A DNA stretch of 64,000 nt from Mesorhizobium sp. B2-4-15. GTDB taxonomy: Bacteria > Pseudomonadota > Alphaproteobacteria > Rhizobiales > Rhizobiaceae. Under the pieces are notes generated by a model that had not been told where the DNA came from, made no database searches, and worked only from the letters and a program-made list of their open reading frames with translations. The stretch spans positions 1 to 64,000 of the forward strand of contig NZ_VFUZ01000003.1 of NCBI RefSeq assembly GCF_006658505.1, given 5' to 3'. The translations under genes and the position numbers were made by a program. Below are positions 32,667 to 41,478 of this stretch, in pieces (positions within the stretch are counted from its first letter, which is position 1; every line of letters begins with the position of its first letter).

Positions 32667-33467
32667 ATGCGGATGAACGGGCGCAGCCTGCCGGCGAGCA
32701 TGCTTTTGTCCATCCGTGACCGGCGGATGCGCAAGGCCAATGCCGCGTCGCCCAAAAAGGCCGGCGCCACCGGGACGCTGGTCGCTTCCTACAACGTCCA
32801 CAAATGCATCGGCGTCGACCGCAGGTTCGACCCTGACCGCACCAGCCGTGTCATTCGCGAAATCGACCCCGACGTCATTGCGCTGCAGGAGGCGGACAAC
32901 CGTTTCGGCGACCGTGACGGACTCCTCGACCTGCCCCACCTCGAACGGGAGACAGGCCTGGTGCCGGTGCCGATCGCTGCCAATGGCAAAGGCCATGGCT
33001 GGCATGGCAATGTCCTGCTTTTCAAGAAGGGCGTCGTCCGCGACGTGCATCAGATCAGGCTTCCGGGCCTGGAGCCGCGCGGCGCGGTGGTGGCCGAGAT
33101 CGATCTCGACGGAAACCGGACATTGCGCGTCATCGCCGCCCATCTCGGCCTGCTGCGCCGCTCACGCTCGCAGCAGGCTCAGGTCGTGCTGGATATCATG
33201 AACAGCCCCGACGAAACGCCGACGCTGCTGCTCGGCGACCTGAACGAATGGCGGCTCGGCAACCGCTCCGCGCTGAACACGCTGCACATGACCTTTGGAC
33301 CGCTGCCGCCGGCCGTTCCCACCTTCCCGTCGAACCTGCCGCTCTTGGCGCTCGATCGCATCATGGGCAACCGGCACGGCATGATCTCGGCTGTGGAAGC
33401 GCATGACACGCCGCTTTCGCGCGTGGCTTCCGATCACCTGCCGTTGACGGCCTTTGTTCGGCTGTAA
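32667..33467 (+). CDS. Endonuclease/exonuclease/phosphatase (EEP) family protein, YbhP-like
   Basis: With the ATG at 32667 the protein has 266 residues; the frame is open from 32583. EEP-fold marks are SYNVHKCIG (metal/base site), IALQEAD (catalytic Glu), LLGDLNEWR and the final SDHLPLTAFV. The family includes DNases, phosphodiesterases and lipid phosphatases. Its position 97 bp downstream of a cardiolipin-synthase-type gene recalls ybhP after clsB in E. coli, which points to a phospholipid-related substrate, but that is inference. No signal peptide is visible. Confidence 0.82.
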   Translation: MRMNGRSLPASMLLSIRDRRMRKANAASPKKAGATGTLVASYNVHKCIGVDRRFDPDRTSRVIREIDPDVIALQEADNRFGDRDGLLDLPHLERETGLVPVPIAANGKGHGWHGNVLLFKKGVVRDVHQIRLPGLEPRGAVVAEIDLDGNRTLRVIAAHLGLLRRSRSQQAQVVLDIMNSPDETPTLLLGDLNEWRLGNRSALNTLHMTFGPLPPAVPTFPSNLPLLALDRIMGNRHGMISAVEAHDTPLSRVASDHLPLTAFVRL

Positions 33468-33589
33468 GGCCGTTGCCCGGCCGCTCCGACCGGCTTGGCG
33501 GCCGCGGCGACGAAAAGCTTACCGATTGCTATTGGAACGCTAAGTCTTTCCACGAGTTGATATGGCTTAGAACCGCAGGAGGACGAAAC

Positions 33590-33910
33590 ATGAAAAAATT
33601 CATTTTGGCTTCCGTGCTGACTTTGGCCGCAACAGCCGCAGTCATCGCGCCGACACAAGCCGCAAGTCTGGTTATCCAATCCGACGACAACAACCAGTAT
33701 TCGGATGACCAATCCGATAGTGGAATTGTCATTCGCCGCCACCATCACCGACACTATAATCAGTATGGCGACGATCAGAACGTGCAATATGACGACTATG
33801 GCAATGGCGACTATCGCCGCTATCATCGGCGCCACCGCTGCCATATCGAAACGGTCGTGCACTGGCGCCACCATCACAAGGTGATCGAGGACGTTCGCGT
33901 CTGCGGCTGA
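33590..33910 (+). CDS. Exported histidine/tyrosine-rich small protein
   Basis: The ATG at 33590 has a perfect AGGAGG site and gives 106 residues. A signal peptide is cleaved near residue 24 (TQA-AS). The mature part is rich in His, Tyr, Asp, Asn and Arg (RRHHHRHYNQYGDDQN), with two cysteines near the C-terminus. The His-rich stretches could bind metal, but no family-level evidence supports a function. A strong hairpin follows the gene. Confidence 0.8.
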   Translation: MKKFILASVLTLAATAAVIAPTQAASLVIQSDDNNQYSDDQSDSGIVIRRHHHRHYNQYGDDQNVQYDDYGNGDYRRYHRRHRCHIETVVHWRHHHKVIEDVRVCG

Positions 33911-33935
33911 CCGCTTAGGAACTCATCTCGAAGAC

Positions 33936-33978
33936 CACATAAGGCCTATCCCGCATCAGTCGGGATAGGCCTTATGTG
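33936..33978 (+). terminator. Perfect 18-bp hairpin
   Basis: ACATAAGGCCTATCCCG and its exact complement form an uninterrupted 18-bp stem (33936-33953 with 33961-33978) around a 7-base loop. It lies 25 bp after the His-rich protein gene. The perfect symmetry suggests it can stop transcription, although no T-run follows directly. Confidence 0.75.
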
Positions 33979-34125
33979 CTTGACTGGCCCTGTACGCCGC
34001 TTTTGCTATGTCTGGACACAAATGTTGAAGGCTGAAAAATAGGGAACGCAACCTCGCCATCCGAGGCGGTTCAAAGCATCGGGAGAATAGCCCTGCATCT
34101 GGAAGACATAGCCGCCCATCCGGCC

Positions 34126-34935
34126 TTGCACCGCTACGTTCAGGAACAGTCGCAGTCCCTGATCCGAATCTATGAGGAAAGCCCCCGACTGGCTTCGATC
34201 TTTGCCACGCAGCAGCGCTGGCTGATGGGTCACGTTGGCCTTGCCATGCATTTCAGGCGCGACCCGAACGACCGCCGCAAGGAACTGACGGTATCGCGTT
34301 TCATCGAGGTCGTGCACCGCAACGCGGTGGCCAGCCGCAATACGGCCGACGCCTTCATCAAGGAGATGCTGCACTACAACATCGCCGAGTATGTGGCGGG
34401 CGGGGATGGCCGCACGCATCCGCTGCAACCGACGGCGGCCACCATTGAGAGGTTCACCGGCTGGGTGGTCGCCCATCTGCGCACGCTTGACCATATCGAC
34501 GGCGGCGACCGGCTGGCCAGATACCTGGAGCGGCCCGACATGCTTGCCACGCTGCAGCCCCTGGTCGCCGACGGCCTGCTCGCTTCAAAGCCGGTGCGCG
34601 AGCCCAACCAGACCTTTTCCCTGTTCATCTGGCTCAACAATGGCGGCATCGTCATGGACTGGCTGATGTCAGGCATCGATCCCGATCATGCTGGCCTCGA
34701 CCGGATTCCAACCAGCGTGGTTTCGATCGGCGACTTCGCCAAATGGCTTAAATTGTCGCGGACCCATCTCGGCCGCAAACTGCGCATGGCCGAGGAACTC
34801 GGCAGCATTGGCTGGCTTGGTCAGCGCGGCCATTCGGTGATGTGGGTATCGCACCGGTTCTATGAGGAATACATGACCGTTCAGGCGGCCAAGCTTGCCG
34901 TCGTCGACAGCGCCTTCGAAGCCTGCTTTGGCTGA
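34126..34935 (+). CDS. Hypothetical protein with MarR-like winged-helix end; start unresolved
   Basis: The frame gives 269 residues from a TTG at 34126 with no ribosome binding site. Coding-like sequence (SPSEAVQSIGRIALHLEDIA) continues upstream in frame to about 34039, where only an ATA codon follows a GAAGG box, so the true start is unclear. The protein is helical, and near residue 205 it has FAKWLKLSRTHLGRKLRMAE, which resembles a winged-helix recognition segment. The last bases, including the TGA, belong to a junction with a decayed tandem copy downstream. Function unknown. Confidence 0.65.
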   Translation: MHRYVQEQSQSLIRIYEESPRLASIFATQQRWLMGHVGLAMHFRRDPNDRRKELTVSRFIEVVHRNAVASRNTADAFIKEMLHYNIAEYVAGGDGRTHPLQPTAATIERFTGWVVAHLRTLDHIDGGDRLARYLERPDMLATLQPLVADGLLASKPVREPNQTFSLFIWLNNGGIVMDWLMSGIDPDHAGLDRIPTSVVSIGDFAKWLKLSRTHLGRKLRMAEELGSIGWLGQRGHSVMWVSHRFYEEYMTVQAAKLAVVDSAFEACFG

Positions 34936-35195
34936 TATCGGGCGTCGATCCCGAGCATGCCGGCCTCGACCGAATCCCGACCGGCATCGCCTCGATCGGT
35001 GATTTCGCCTGAGGGCTGAAGCGGCACGCAAGCTGCGCGATGCCGGGGATCTCGGCAACGTTGGCTGGCTCGGCCAGCGTGGCAAAGCCGACGCTGGACA
35101 AACGTCGGAAGCTGTCCAGCGTTACAGCGGCGTGCACGCCTTCCACCTGTGCCGATTGATGCTCGCCGAGCCTGAACGACACTGACTTTGGCTAA
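34930..35195 (+). pseudogene. Decayed tandem duplicate of the preceding gene's 3' end
   Basis: The segment repeats 34661-34929 in degraded form. GGCGTCGATCCCGAGCATGC corresponds to GGCATCGATCCCGATCATGC, then come matches to GTTTCGATCGGCGACTTCGCC and to the GCAACGTTGGCTGGCTCGG stretch, ending again in TTTGGCTA. Stops and indels break the frame. It is clearly non-functional. Confidence 0.75.
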
Positions 35196-35207
35196 GCCCG
35201 GGCGTTC

Positions 35208-36722
35208 TCAATCGATGTCGAACGAGACGCCCTGGGCAAGCGGCAGCGCCTTGGAATAGTTCACCGTGTTGGTGGCGCGCCGCATATAGGCCTTCCATGC
35301 ATCGGAGCCGCTCTCGCGGCCGCCGCCGGTTTCCTTTTCGCCACCGAAAGCACCGCCGATCTCGGCTCCCGATGTGCCGATGTTGACATTGGCGATGCCG
35401 CAGTCCGAACCGTCGACGCCGAGGAAACGCTCGGATTCCTGCAGGTCGCGGGTGAAGATCGATGACGACAGGCCAGCGCCGACCGCGTTGTGCTCGTCGA
35501 GCACGGCGTCGAAATCCGAATATTTCATCACATAGAGGATCGGCGCGAAGGTCTCTTCGGTCACCGGCGAAACCTGCTTCGGCATCTCGACCAGCGCCGG
35601 ATGCACGTAATAGGCATCCGGGTGGCCGTTCTCGACCCGCGTGCCGCCGGTCACCTTACCGCCCTGGTCGGTGGCTTCCCGCAACGCCTTCTGCATGGCT
35701 TCGAAGGCGGCCTTGTCGATCAGCGGACCGACCAGCGACGAGGTCTCCAGCGGATTGCCGACCGAAACGCTCTGATAGGCCTTCTTCAGGCGCGGAACCA
35801 AGGCGTCGTAGACGCTGTCATGCACGAACAGGCGCCGCAGCGTCGTACAGCGCTGCCCGGCCGTGCCCATGGCGCCAAACGCAATGGCGCGCAACGCCAT
35901 GTCGAGGTCGGCGGTCGGGCAGACGATGCCGGCATTGTTGCCGCCGAGTTCAAGCACGGCGCGCGCGAAGCGCTTGGCCAGGCGCGGCCCGACATCCCTG
36001 CCCATGCGGGTCGAGCCGGTGGCCGAAACCAGCGGCACCTTGGGATGGTCGACCAGGATTTCGCCAACTGCGCGATCGCCGATCAGCACCGGCGCCAGCC
36101 CGTCCGGCGCGTCAGTGCCGAATCGCTTGGTCGCGCGCTTGAAGATCGCCTCGCAGGCAAGTGCGGTCAGCGGCGTCTTCTCCGACGGCTTCCACACCAC
36201 CGCGTCACCGCAGACCAGGGCAAGTGCCGCATTCCACGACCACACCGCGACCGGGAAGTTGAAGGCGGAAATGACGCCGACGACGCCGAGCGGATGCCAG
36301 GTTTCCATCATGCGGTGGCCCGGACGCTCGGTGGCGATGGTCAGGCCGTACAACTGCCGGGACAAACCGACGGCGAAATCGCAGATGTCGATCATCTCCT
36401 GCACCTCGCCCAGTCCTTCGGACGGGATCTTGCCGACCTCTATCGACACCAGCCGGCCAAGCTCGGCCTTGTGCGCGCGCAGTTCCTCGCCAAGCAGCCG
36501 CACCAGTTCGCCACGCTTCGGCCCCGGCACCAGCCGCCAGGACTGGAACGCCTTGTGTGCCTCATCGATCACCTTGGCCGCGTCGGCCGGCGAGATCGTC
36601 TTCAGCGCCGCGATCTCTTCGCCGGTCACCGGGCTGCGCACGATGAGGTCGCCGCCGGCAAGCGCGTCCTTGGCCACGCCCAGTTTCGCCAGCAGTTCGG
36701 CCGTTTCCTTCGCTATGGTCAT
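35208..36722 (-). CDS. Aldehyde dehydrogenase, ALDH7 (aminoadipate-semialdehyde) type
   Basis: The 504-residue soluble enzyme has the ALDH catalytic set: Asn155 in SAFNFPV, Glu258 in VLELGGNN and Cys292 in GQRCTTLRR. The C-terminal stretch IGTSGAEIGGAFGGEKETGG with ESGSDAWKAYMRR is diagnostic for ALDH7 (antiquitin), which oxidises 2-aminoadipate 6-semialdehyde to aminoadipate with NAD in lysine breakdown. A glutaryl-CoA dehydrogenase gene 12 kb away fits lysine catabolism. It is monocistronic, with start at the ATG at 36722. Confidence 0.9.
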   Translation of the reverse strand: MTIAKETAELLAKLGVAKDALAGGDLIVRSPVTGEEIAALKTISPADAAKVIDEAHKAFQSWRLVPGPKRGELVRLLGEELRAHKAELGRLVSIEVGKIPSEGLGEVQEMIDICDFAVGLSRQLYGLTIATERPGHRMMETWHPLGVVGVISAFNFPVAVWSWNAALALVCGDAVVWKPSEKTPLTALACEAIFKRATKRFGTDAPDGLAPVLIGDRAVGEILVDHPKVPLVSATGSTRMGRDVGPRLAKRFARAVLELGGNNAGIVCPTADLDMALRAIAFGAMGTAGQRCTTLRRLFVHDSVYDALVPRLKKAYQSVSVGNPLETSSLVGPLIDKAAFEAMQKALREATDQGGKVTGGTRVENGHPDAYYVHPALVEMPKQVSPVTEETFAPILYVMKYSDFDAVLDEHNAVGAGLSSSIFTRDLQESERFLGVDGSDCGIANVNIGTSGAEIGGAFGGEKETGGGRESGSDAWKAYMRRATNTVNYSKALPLAQGVSFDID

Positions 36723-36905
36723 ATTTATTCCTTTCAGATCCCATCGCTTATATGGCGTCGGCCAAGGCCTGCCGCCATGCCTTCCCGGTGCCGTCAGGCC
36801 CAGGAGGCGCTGTCATGGCGTGCCATTACCTGTTTCAGGGGAAAATCGCCACCCCGGCATGGTCCAAGCCCAAGCTGCACGATTGAGCCAGCCAGGCGAT
36901 GGTGG

Positions 36906-38180
36906 TCAGTTGGCCTTTTTCGCCGGCGTCCGCACGGCGCCATCCTTCATCAGCCGGTCGATATGCATGCGGATATGGGCCGCTTCCGCCGCCGTGTTGG
37001 CAAGCGCTATGGCGCGGTCGAAGGCGATACGCGCCTCCTCACCCCGGTCGAGTTGCATCAACAGCCCACCCTTGAGGCCGAAGAAGTGGAAATAACCGGA
37101 AAGCCTCGACTCCAGCGGTTCGATCATGGCAAGCGCCGCTTCAGGCCCGCGCACCTTGGAGACCGCCACCGCGCGGTTGAGCGTGATCACCGGTGACGGC
37201 TGCATCTGTTCGAGCAGGCCGTAAAGCAGGTCGATCTCCACCCAGTCGGTGTCCTCGGCCTTGTCAGCCCGGGCATGCAGGGCGGCGATGGCCGCTTGCA
37301 CCTGGTAGGGGCCGGGCTTGCGATGGCGCAACGCCTTATCGACAAGGGCCAGCCCCTCGTCGATCATCTTGCGCCTCCAAAGGCCGCGGTCCTGGTCCTC
37401 GAGCAGCACGATCTCGCCCTCTGCGTCGAAACGGGCCGGTGCGCGCGCGTGCTGCAGCAGAAGCAGCGCCGTCAGCCCCATGATTTCCGGCTCGGTCTGG
37501 AACAGCCTGAGCAGCAGCCGGGCCAGCCGGATCGCCTCCTCGCACAGCGGCGCACGGGCGGGTGCCTCGCCGCTGTTGGTCGAGTATCCCTCGTTGAAGA
37601 TCAGGTAGACCATGGCCGCCACAGCGGCGAGCCGTTCCGAGCGCTCGACCGCGCCTGGCGTCTCGAACGGCACGCCGGCATCCGCGATGCGCGCCTTGGC
37701 ACGTGTGATGCGCTGCTCCATGGCGCTTTCACCAACCAGGAAGGCGCGGGCGATCTGCCTGACGGTGAGGCCGGAGACGATGCGCAGCGCAACCGCGATC
37801 TGCTGCGTTGCAGGCAAATCAGGATGACAGCAGATGAACAGCAGCCGCAAGATGTCGTCGCGGTAATGCGCGCCGTCCAGCCGCTCGGCGATATCGCTTT
37901 CGGCATCTTCAAGATCGGAGATCTGGTCCTCTTCCGGCATCGGCGCCTGCTTGGCGCGCTTGCGCACCGCATCGATGCCGCTGTTGCGGCCGACGAAGAT
38001 CAGCCAGGCCGCCGGATCGCGTGGCGGCCCGTTCTGAGGCCAGTTCTTCAGCGCCCTGAGGCACGCATCCTGGAAAGCTTCCTCCGCCGTGTCGAGATCG
38101 CGGAAATAGCGCAGCAGCGCGCCCATCGCCTGCGGGCGGGCGGCGCTGATGGCGGAGCTGATCCAGGCGAGTTCGGTCAT
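36906..38180 (-). CDS. ECF42-like sigma factor with C-terminal TPR-like extension
   Basis: The 424-residue protein has sigma region 2 (EEAFQDACLRALKNW, then DPAAWLIFVGRNSGIDAVRK) and region 4 (LTVRQIARAFLVGESAMEQR). A helical C-terminal extension of about 230 residues contains ALMIEPLESRLSGYFHFFGLKG-like TPR repeats. This is the architecture of ECF42, a group without classical anti-sigma factors whose extension is thought to regulate activity. Its start overlaps the stop of a DGPF-protein gene (ATGA), the conserved partner of this group. Confidence 0.9.
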   Translation of the reverse strand: MTELAWISSAISAARPQAMGALLRYFRDLDTAEEAFQDACLRALKNWPQNGPPRDPAAWLIFVGRNSGIDAVRKRAKQAPMPEEDQISDLEDAESDIAERLDGAHYRDDILRLLFICCHPDLPATQQIAVALRIVSGLTVRQIARAFLVGESAMEQRITRAKARIADAGVPFETPGAVERSERLAAVAAMVYLIFNEGYSTNSGEAPARAPLCEEAIRLARLLLRLFQTEPEIMGLTALLLLQHARAPARFDAEGEIVLLEDQDRGLWRRKMIDEGLALVDKALRHRKPGPYQVQAAIAALHARADKAEDTDWVEIDLLYGLLEQMQPSPVITLNRAVAVSKVRGPEAALAMIEPLESRLSGYFHFFGLKGGLLMQLDRGEEARIAFDRAIALANTAAEAAHIRMHIDRLMKDGAVRTPAKKAN

Positions 38181-38551
38181 GCGGGAATCCTGGCAGGATT
38201 GAAGATGGAGACCGGCCGGATCTCGTAGGAGCCGCCGCTTGGGTTGACCTCGGAAAGCTCGCGGGCGAACTCGACCGCCTCATCGAGGTCTGCGCATTCG
38301 AGCGTGTAGAAGCCGAGGAATTGTTCCTTGGTTTCGGCGAACGGCCCGTCGATGACGACCGATTCGCCTTTCACTTTCCTCAGCGTCGTCGCCGCTGTCG
38401 TGGGCAACAGACGCGCCACCGGACCAAGCCGTCCAGCCTGGGCGTATTTTTCCTGGACGTTGAGGAGATTGGCCATGACTTCGTCGTCCTGCGCCTTGCT
38501 CCAGGAGCTGACGACGTCTTCGGAGGCATAGCAGAGGATGGCGTAGAGCAT
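38177..38551 (-). CDS. DGPF/YCII-related protein coupled to the sigma factor
   Basis: The ATG at 38551, preceded by AAAGGA, gives 124 residues. The sequence MLYAILCYASEDVV and the IDGPFAETKEQFLGFYTLE block place it in the YCII-related/DGPF family, small ferredoxin-like-fold proteins that regularly accompany ECF42 sigma factors. The overlap with the sigma-factor start implies coupled translation. DGPF proteins are often the only known targets of these sigma factors, so autoregulation is plausible. The frame is open further upstream, but that part is antisense-type shadow of the topoisomerase gene. Confidence 0.85.
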   Translation of the reverse strand: MLYAILCYASEDVVSSWSKAQDDEVMANLLNVQEKYAQAGRLGPVARLLPTTAATTLRKVKGESVVIDGPFAETKEQFLGFYTLECADLDEAVEFARELSEVNPSGGSYEIRPVSIFNPARIPA

Positions 38552-38649
38552 CGTTGGTCCTTTCTGTGTCAAAGGACGAAACAGTAGGACCGATCCCGAC
38601 ACGGCGTCGATAAAAAAATCCCGACGCCGCTTCCGCCAGCCGCCACGAG

Positions 38650-39741
38650 TCAACCTTCGTGGGTTTTCAGCCATCTCAGCACGAGGGCTTCCTCGTGGTC
38701 GAGGCCATCTATCGCCCGCTTGCGCTTGTTGGCTTGCGCCATTTCGGCAAGCAGCCGCCCCTGCGACCAGGCTTCGAAAACCCGCGGATGGATATAGCAT
38801 TTGCGGCAGACGGCGCGCGTGTTGCCCAGCCGCTTGGCCACCTCGTCGATGACGCTGTTCATCACCCGCTTCTGCTGAGCCTGGCTTTCGGGCAGCTCCG
38901 TTTGCGCAAACAGTGACGCGGCATGGATGGTACCGCCCCAGGTGCGGAAATGCTTCGAACTGAACGCATCGCCGGCGGCGTCCCTGATATAGCGGTTGAC
39001 GTCCTCGGAGCGGACTGGGTGCCTGTTGTGCTGCTCGTCGAGATACTGGAACAGTTTCTGGCCCGGCAGGTCCTGCGCGCCCCGCACGATCCTGGCGATG
39101 CGCCGATCGACCAGCTTCAGGCTCCATTCCTTGCCGGACTTGCCCTTGAAGGCGAACCGCAAGCTCGATCCCCTGATGTCGACATGGCGGTCGCGCAATG
39201 TCGTCAGGCCGAAGCTCTTGTTGTCGCGTGCATAGGCGGTATTGCCGACACGGATCATCGTGTTGTCGAGGAGCCAGACGACCGCGGCGACGACACGCTC
39301 GAACGGCAGGCCGTGACGGCGCAGGTCGCTGTCTATCTTGCGCCGCAGGTCCGGCAGGCTTTCGGCGAAGGCAACGAGGCTCGAATATTTGGCGCTGTCG
39401 CGTTCTTGCGCCCATTGCGGATGGTAGCGGTATTGCTTGCGTCCCCGCTGATCCCTACCGGTCGCCTGGATGTGGCCATCGGCGTCGGGCGAAATCCAGA
39501 CATCCGTCCAGGCTGGCGGAATGACGATCGCCTCGATACGCGCCCTGGTGGTATCCGAGACCGGTCGCCCATCCGGTCCCTTGTAGGAAAATCGCTTGCC
39601 TGCCCGCAGCCGGCGGATACCGGGCTCGGCATCGCTGACATAGGTCAGCGCGGTGTGATCGGCCGAGCCTTGCGGCCGCGGCCGTGCATGATCTTCTTTC
39701 GCGGCCGATCGACCAAAATGCGTCTCTGATTTGCCCAGCAT
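38650..39741 (-). CDS. DNA topoisomerase IB (poxvirus type)
   Basis: From the ATG at 39741 (GGAG site) the protein has 363 residues. The enzyme relaxes supercoils by nicking one strand through a 3'-phosphotyrosine. The active-site set is visible: the arginine region in RVGNTAYARDNKSFGLTTLR, lysine in RFAFKGKSGKEW, KHFRTWGG, and the nucleophile Tyr316 in RKCYIHPRVFEAW. An upstream ATG at 39864 would add 41 residues. It stands alone. Bacterial topoisomerase IB is an accessory enzyme scattered among soil bacteria. Confidence 0.92.
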   Translation of the reverse strand: MLGKSETHFGRSAAKEDHARPRPQGSADHTALTYVSDAEPGIRRLRAGKRFSYKGPDGRPVSDTTRARIEAIVIPPAWTDVWISPDADGHIQATGRDQRGRKQYRYHPQWAQERDSAKYSSLVAFAESLPDLRRKIDSDLRRHGLPFERVVAAVVWLLDNTMIRVGNTAYARDNKSFGLTTLRDRHVDIRGSSLRFAFKGKSGKEWSLKLVDRRIARIVRGAQDLPGQKLFQYLDEQHNRHPVRSEDVNRYIRDAAGDAFSSKHFRTWGGTIHAASLFAQTELPESQAQQKRVMNSVIDEVAKRLGNTRAVCRKCYIHPRVFEAWSQGRLLAEMAQANKRKRAIDGLDHEEALVLRWLKTHEG

Positions 39742-39952
39742 GTCCGCTCCACCGAATTGTCCGGAGATAAGCAACGGATCGGCCACCGGTTCCGAAGAGT
39801 GTCCGAAATGGTGCCTTTTGGCTTCAGCCGCGAGATCGGCCACCCATCCCGCCATCATCGACATGCGGCGGCTGGTAACCGCGACCGGGTGGCATCGTCT
39901 CCAGGCGAGCGCCTGTTTCGTCGGCTAAATAATCATAGCCGATGTCTTCATC
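39742..39952. other. Upstream region of topoisomerase IB
   Basis: Apart from a possible N-terminal extension of the topoisomerase gene, no gene or repeat is seen. Confidence 0.3.
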
Positions 39953-40382
39953 TCATGTTTGGTTTCTTGGGGCCAGCGATCCTCCCCTGGGCCGCCTGAT
40001 GGTTTTCAAGTGATTGCGGGCGCCGAAATAGACGCCGACAGATTTCACAAATAAAGCCAGGGAGAGGATTGGCATCGATCGCATGGCGACGGCCAGTTCC
40101 GGTCCGGACAGTCCGGTCCGGGTCAATTTTCGGATCTGCCGACGGTCACGAAAAGTATTGCGGGCAAGTCGAAAAGGTATGGTCAGGCTTGTTCCGGCGG
40201 AATAAGCCCCACTAAGGTTGTGCCGCTGCCTGCCGTGCCACATCAGCCGTGTCGTCCGTCGAGGCATCGTCGACCAGCAGGATCTGGCCGATGACCTCGG
40301 CCTCACTGCTGAGCGACGCCAGCGTTGTCGCGATGGTCGCGGCCGCATTGTGGGCAGGGATGACGATGCAGACTGCTCTCAA
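39953..40382 (-). pseudogene. Decayed family 2 glycosyltransferase
   Basis: A 56-codon frame (40382-40212) starts with a TTG and encodes the GT2 N-terminus: AVCIVIPAHNAAATIATTLA followed by VIGQILLVDDASTDDTADVA, that is, the beta-1 nucleotide site and the VDD motif. It ends in TAG. The following DNA, in another frame down to 39953, encodes LARNTFRDRRQIRKLTRTGL and FVKSVGVYFGARNHLKT, which look like a glycosyltransferase C-terminus. The middle (about 150-200 residues) is missing, so the gene has suffered an internal deletion and frameshift. Confidence 0.65.
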
Positions 40383-40528
40383 TTACGAACCTCGCGCCTG
40401 CGCGCTTTAGCAATACAATGACTGTCCCCTCAAAACGAGCATAGAGTAACGGCCCCGTCGATGTTTGAGAAGTCGCCTTGTCCTCCTTGAATTGCAGCAA
40501 CGGGCGCCTTGCACATACAGGCCCGCTT

Positions 40529-41413
40529 TCACGCCTTTTCGAGCGCGACCGGGATGACGTCGACGGCCTGCTCGCCGACCTGCCCGCCGGTGGTCTTCAG
40601 CACGCCGACGATCGGAGCGACGTCGGAATAGTCACGGCCGTGACCGACGGTGATGTGGTCGTTGCTGGCCCGCATGCCGTTGGTCGGGTCGAACTCCTGC
40701 CAGCCGGCGTCGCGTCCGCACCAGACCTTGACCCAGGCATGCATGGCATCGGCGCCTTCCAGCCGGGGTTTGCCCTTCGGAGGGATGGTGCGCAGGAAGC
40801 CGCTGACATAGCCGGCCGGTATGCCGAGCCCGCGCAGCCCGGCGATCATGATGTGCGAAAAGTCCTGGCAGACACCGCGCTTCAGCCTGAAAGCATCGCT
40901 GGCCCGGGTCCGCACCGTGGTCGCCTCGCCATCATAGGTGAAATCGCGGTGGATGCGGTTGCACAGGTTCATGGCCGTGCCGGCGGCCGAGTTGCCGACG
41001 CTGTCCTGCGCATATGAAGTGATCGCCGCGTCGATGCCGGCATGGCCGCTGACGGACAGGAAGTGATGCGGTGCATCCGGCGCCAGCGACCGCACTGCGG
41101 CCAGTTCCTGCCTCAGCCGCCCGATATCCGGCGACACGTCGAGCCCGGGCTCGGGCCGCGACACCGACACACGCGCGCTCATCCTGATGTCGAGCGCGTC
41201 ATGCGCATCGCGAAAGGCAATCGAGGTGACGTTGTTGCCGAAGAAATCCGAAAAGTCGGAACGCTCGTTGGGCGCCGGTGCAAAGGACAGGGATGCCGCG
41301 ATGACGCGCTGCACACCGGAAATCGTCGACGGCAGGACGCGGATCTGGTGGCGGCCGCCGCCGGCCGCGGCTGCATAGTCGTAATGGAGATGAAGCCTGA
41401 TGTCGTAAAGCAT
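40529..41413 (-). CDS. Transglutaminase-like cysteine protease family protein
   Basis: The 294-residue protein has the bacterial transglutaminase N-terminal beta domain followed by the papain-like core. The triad is visible: Cys182 in RGVCQDFSHIM, His225 in DAMHAWVKVW and Asp242 in FDPTNG. Such proteins cleave or transfer amide bonds. It is the third gene of a leftward operon with a DUF2126/transglutaminase protein and an ATP-grasp/alpha-E fusion, a set proposed to synthesise and process a peptide. It is cytoplasmic, with no signal peptide. Confidence 0.88.
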   Translation of the reverse strand: MLYDIRLHLHYDYAAAAGGGRHQIRVLPSTISGVQRVIAASLSFAPAPNERSDFSDFFGNNVTSIAFRDAHDALDIRMSARVSVSRPEPGLDVSPDIGRLRQELAAVRSLAPDAPHHFLSVSGHAGIDAAITSYAQDSVGNSAAGTAMNLCNRIHRDFTYDGEATTVRTRASDAFRLKRGVCQDFSHIMIAGLRGLGIPAGYVSGFLRTIPPKGKPRLEGADAMHAWVKVWCGRDAGWQEFDPTNGMRASNDHITVGHGRDYSDVAPIVGVLKTTGGQVGEQAVDVIPVALEKA

Positions 41414-41478
41414 GCGCTACTTTTCTTGTCCTGCCGCGGGTTCTGTCGCAAACCGCGCGAGGCTTTTGCGGGACCTGC

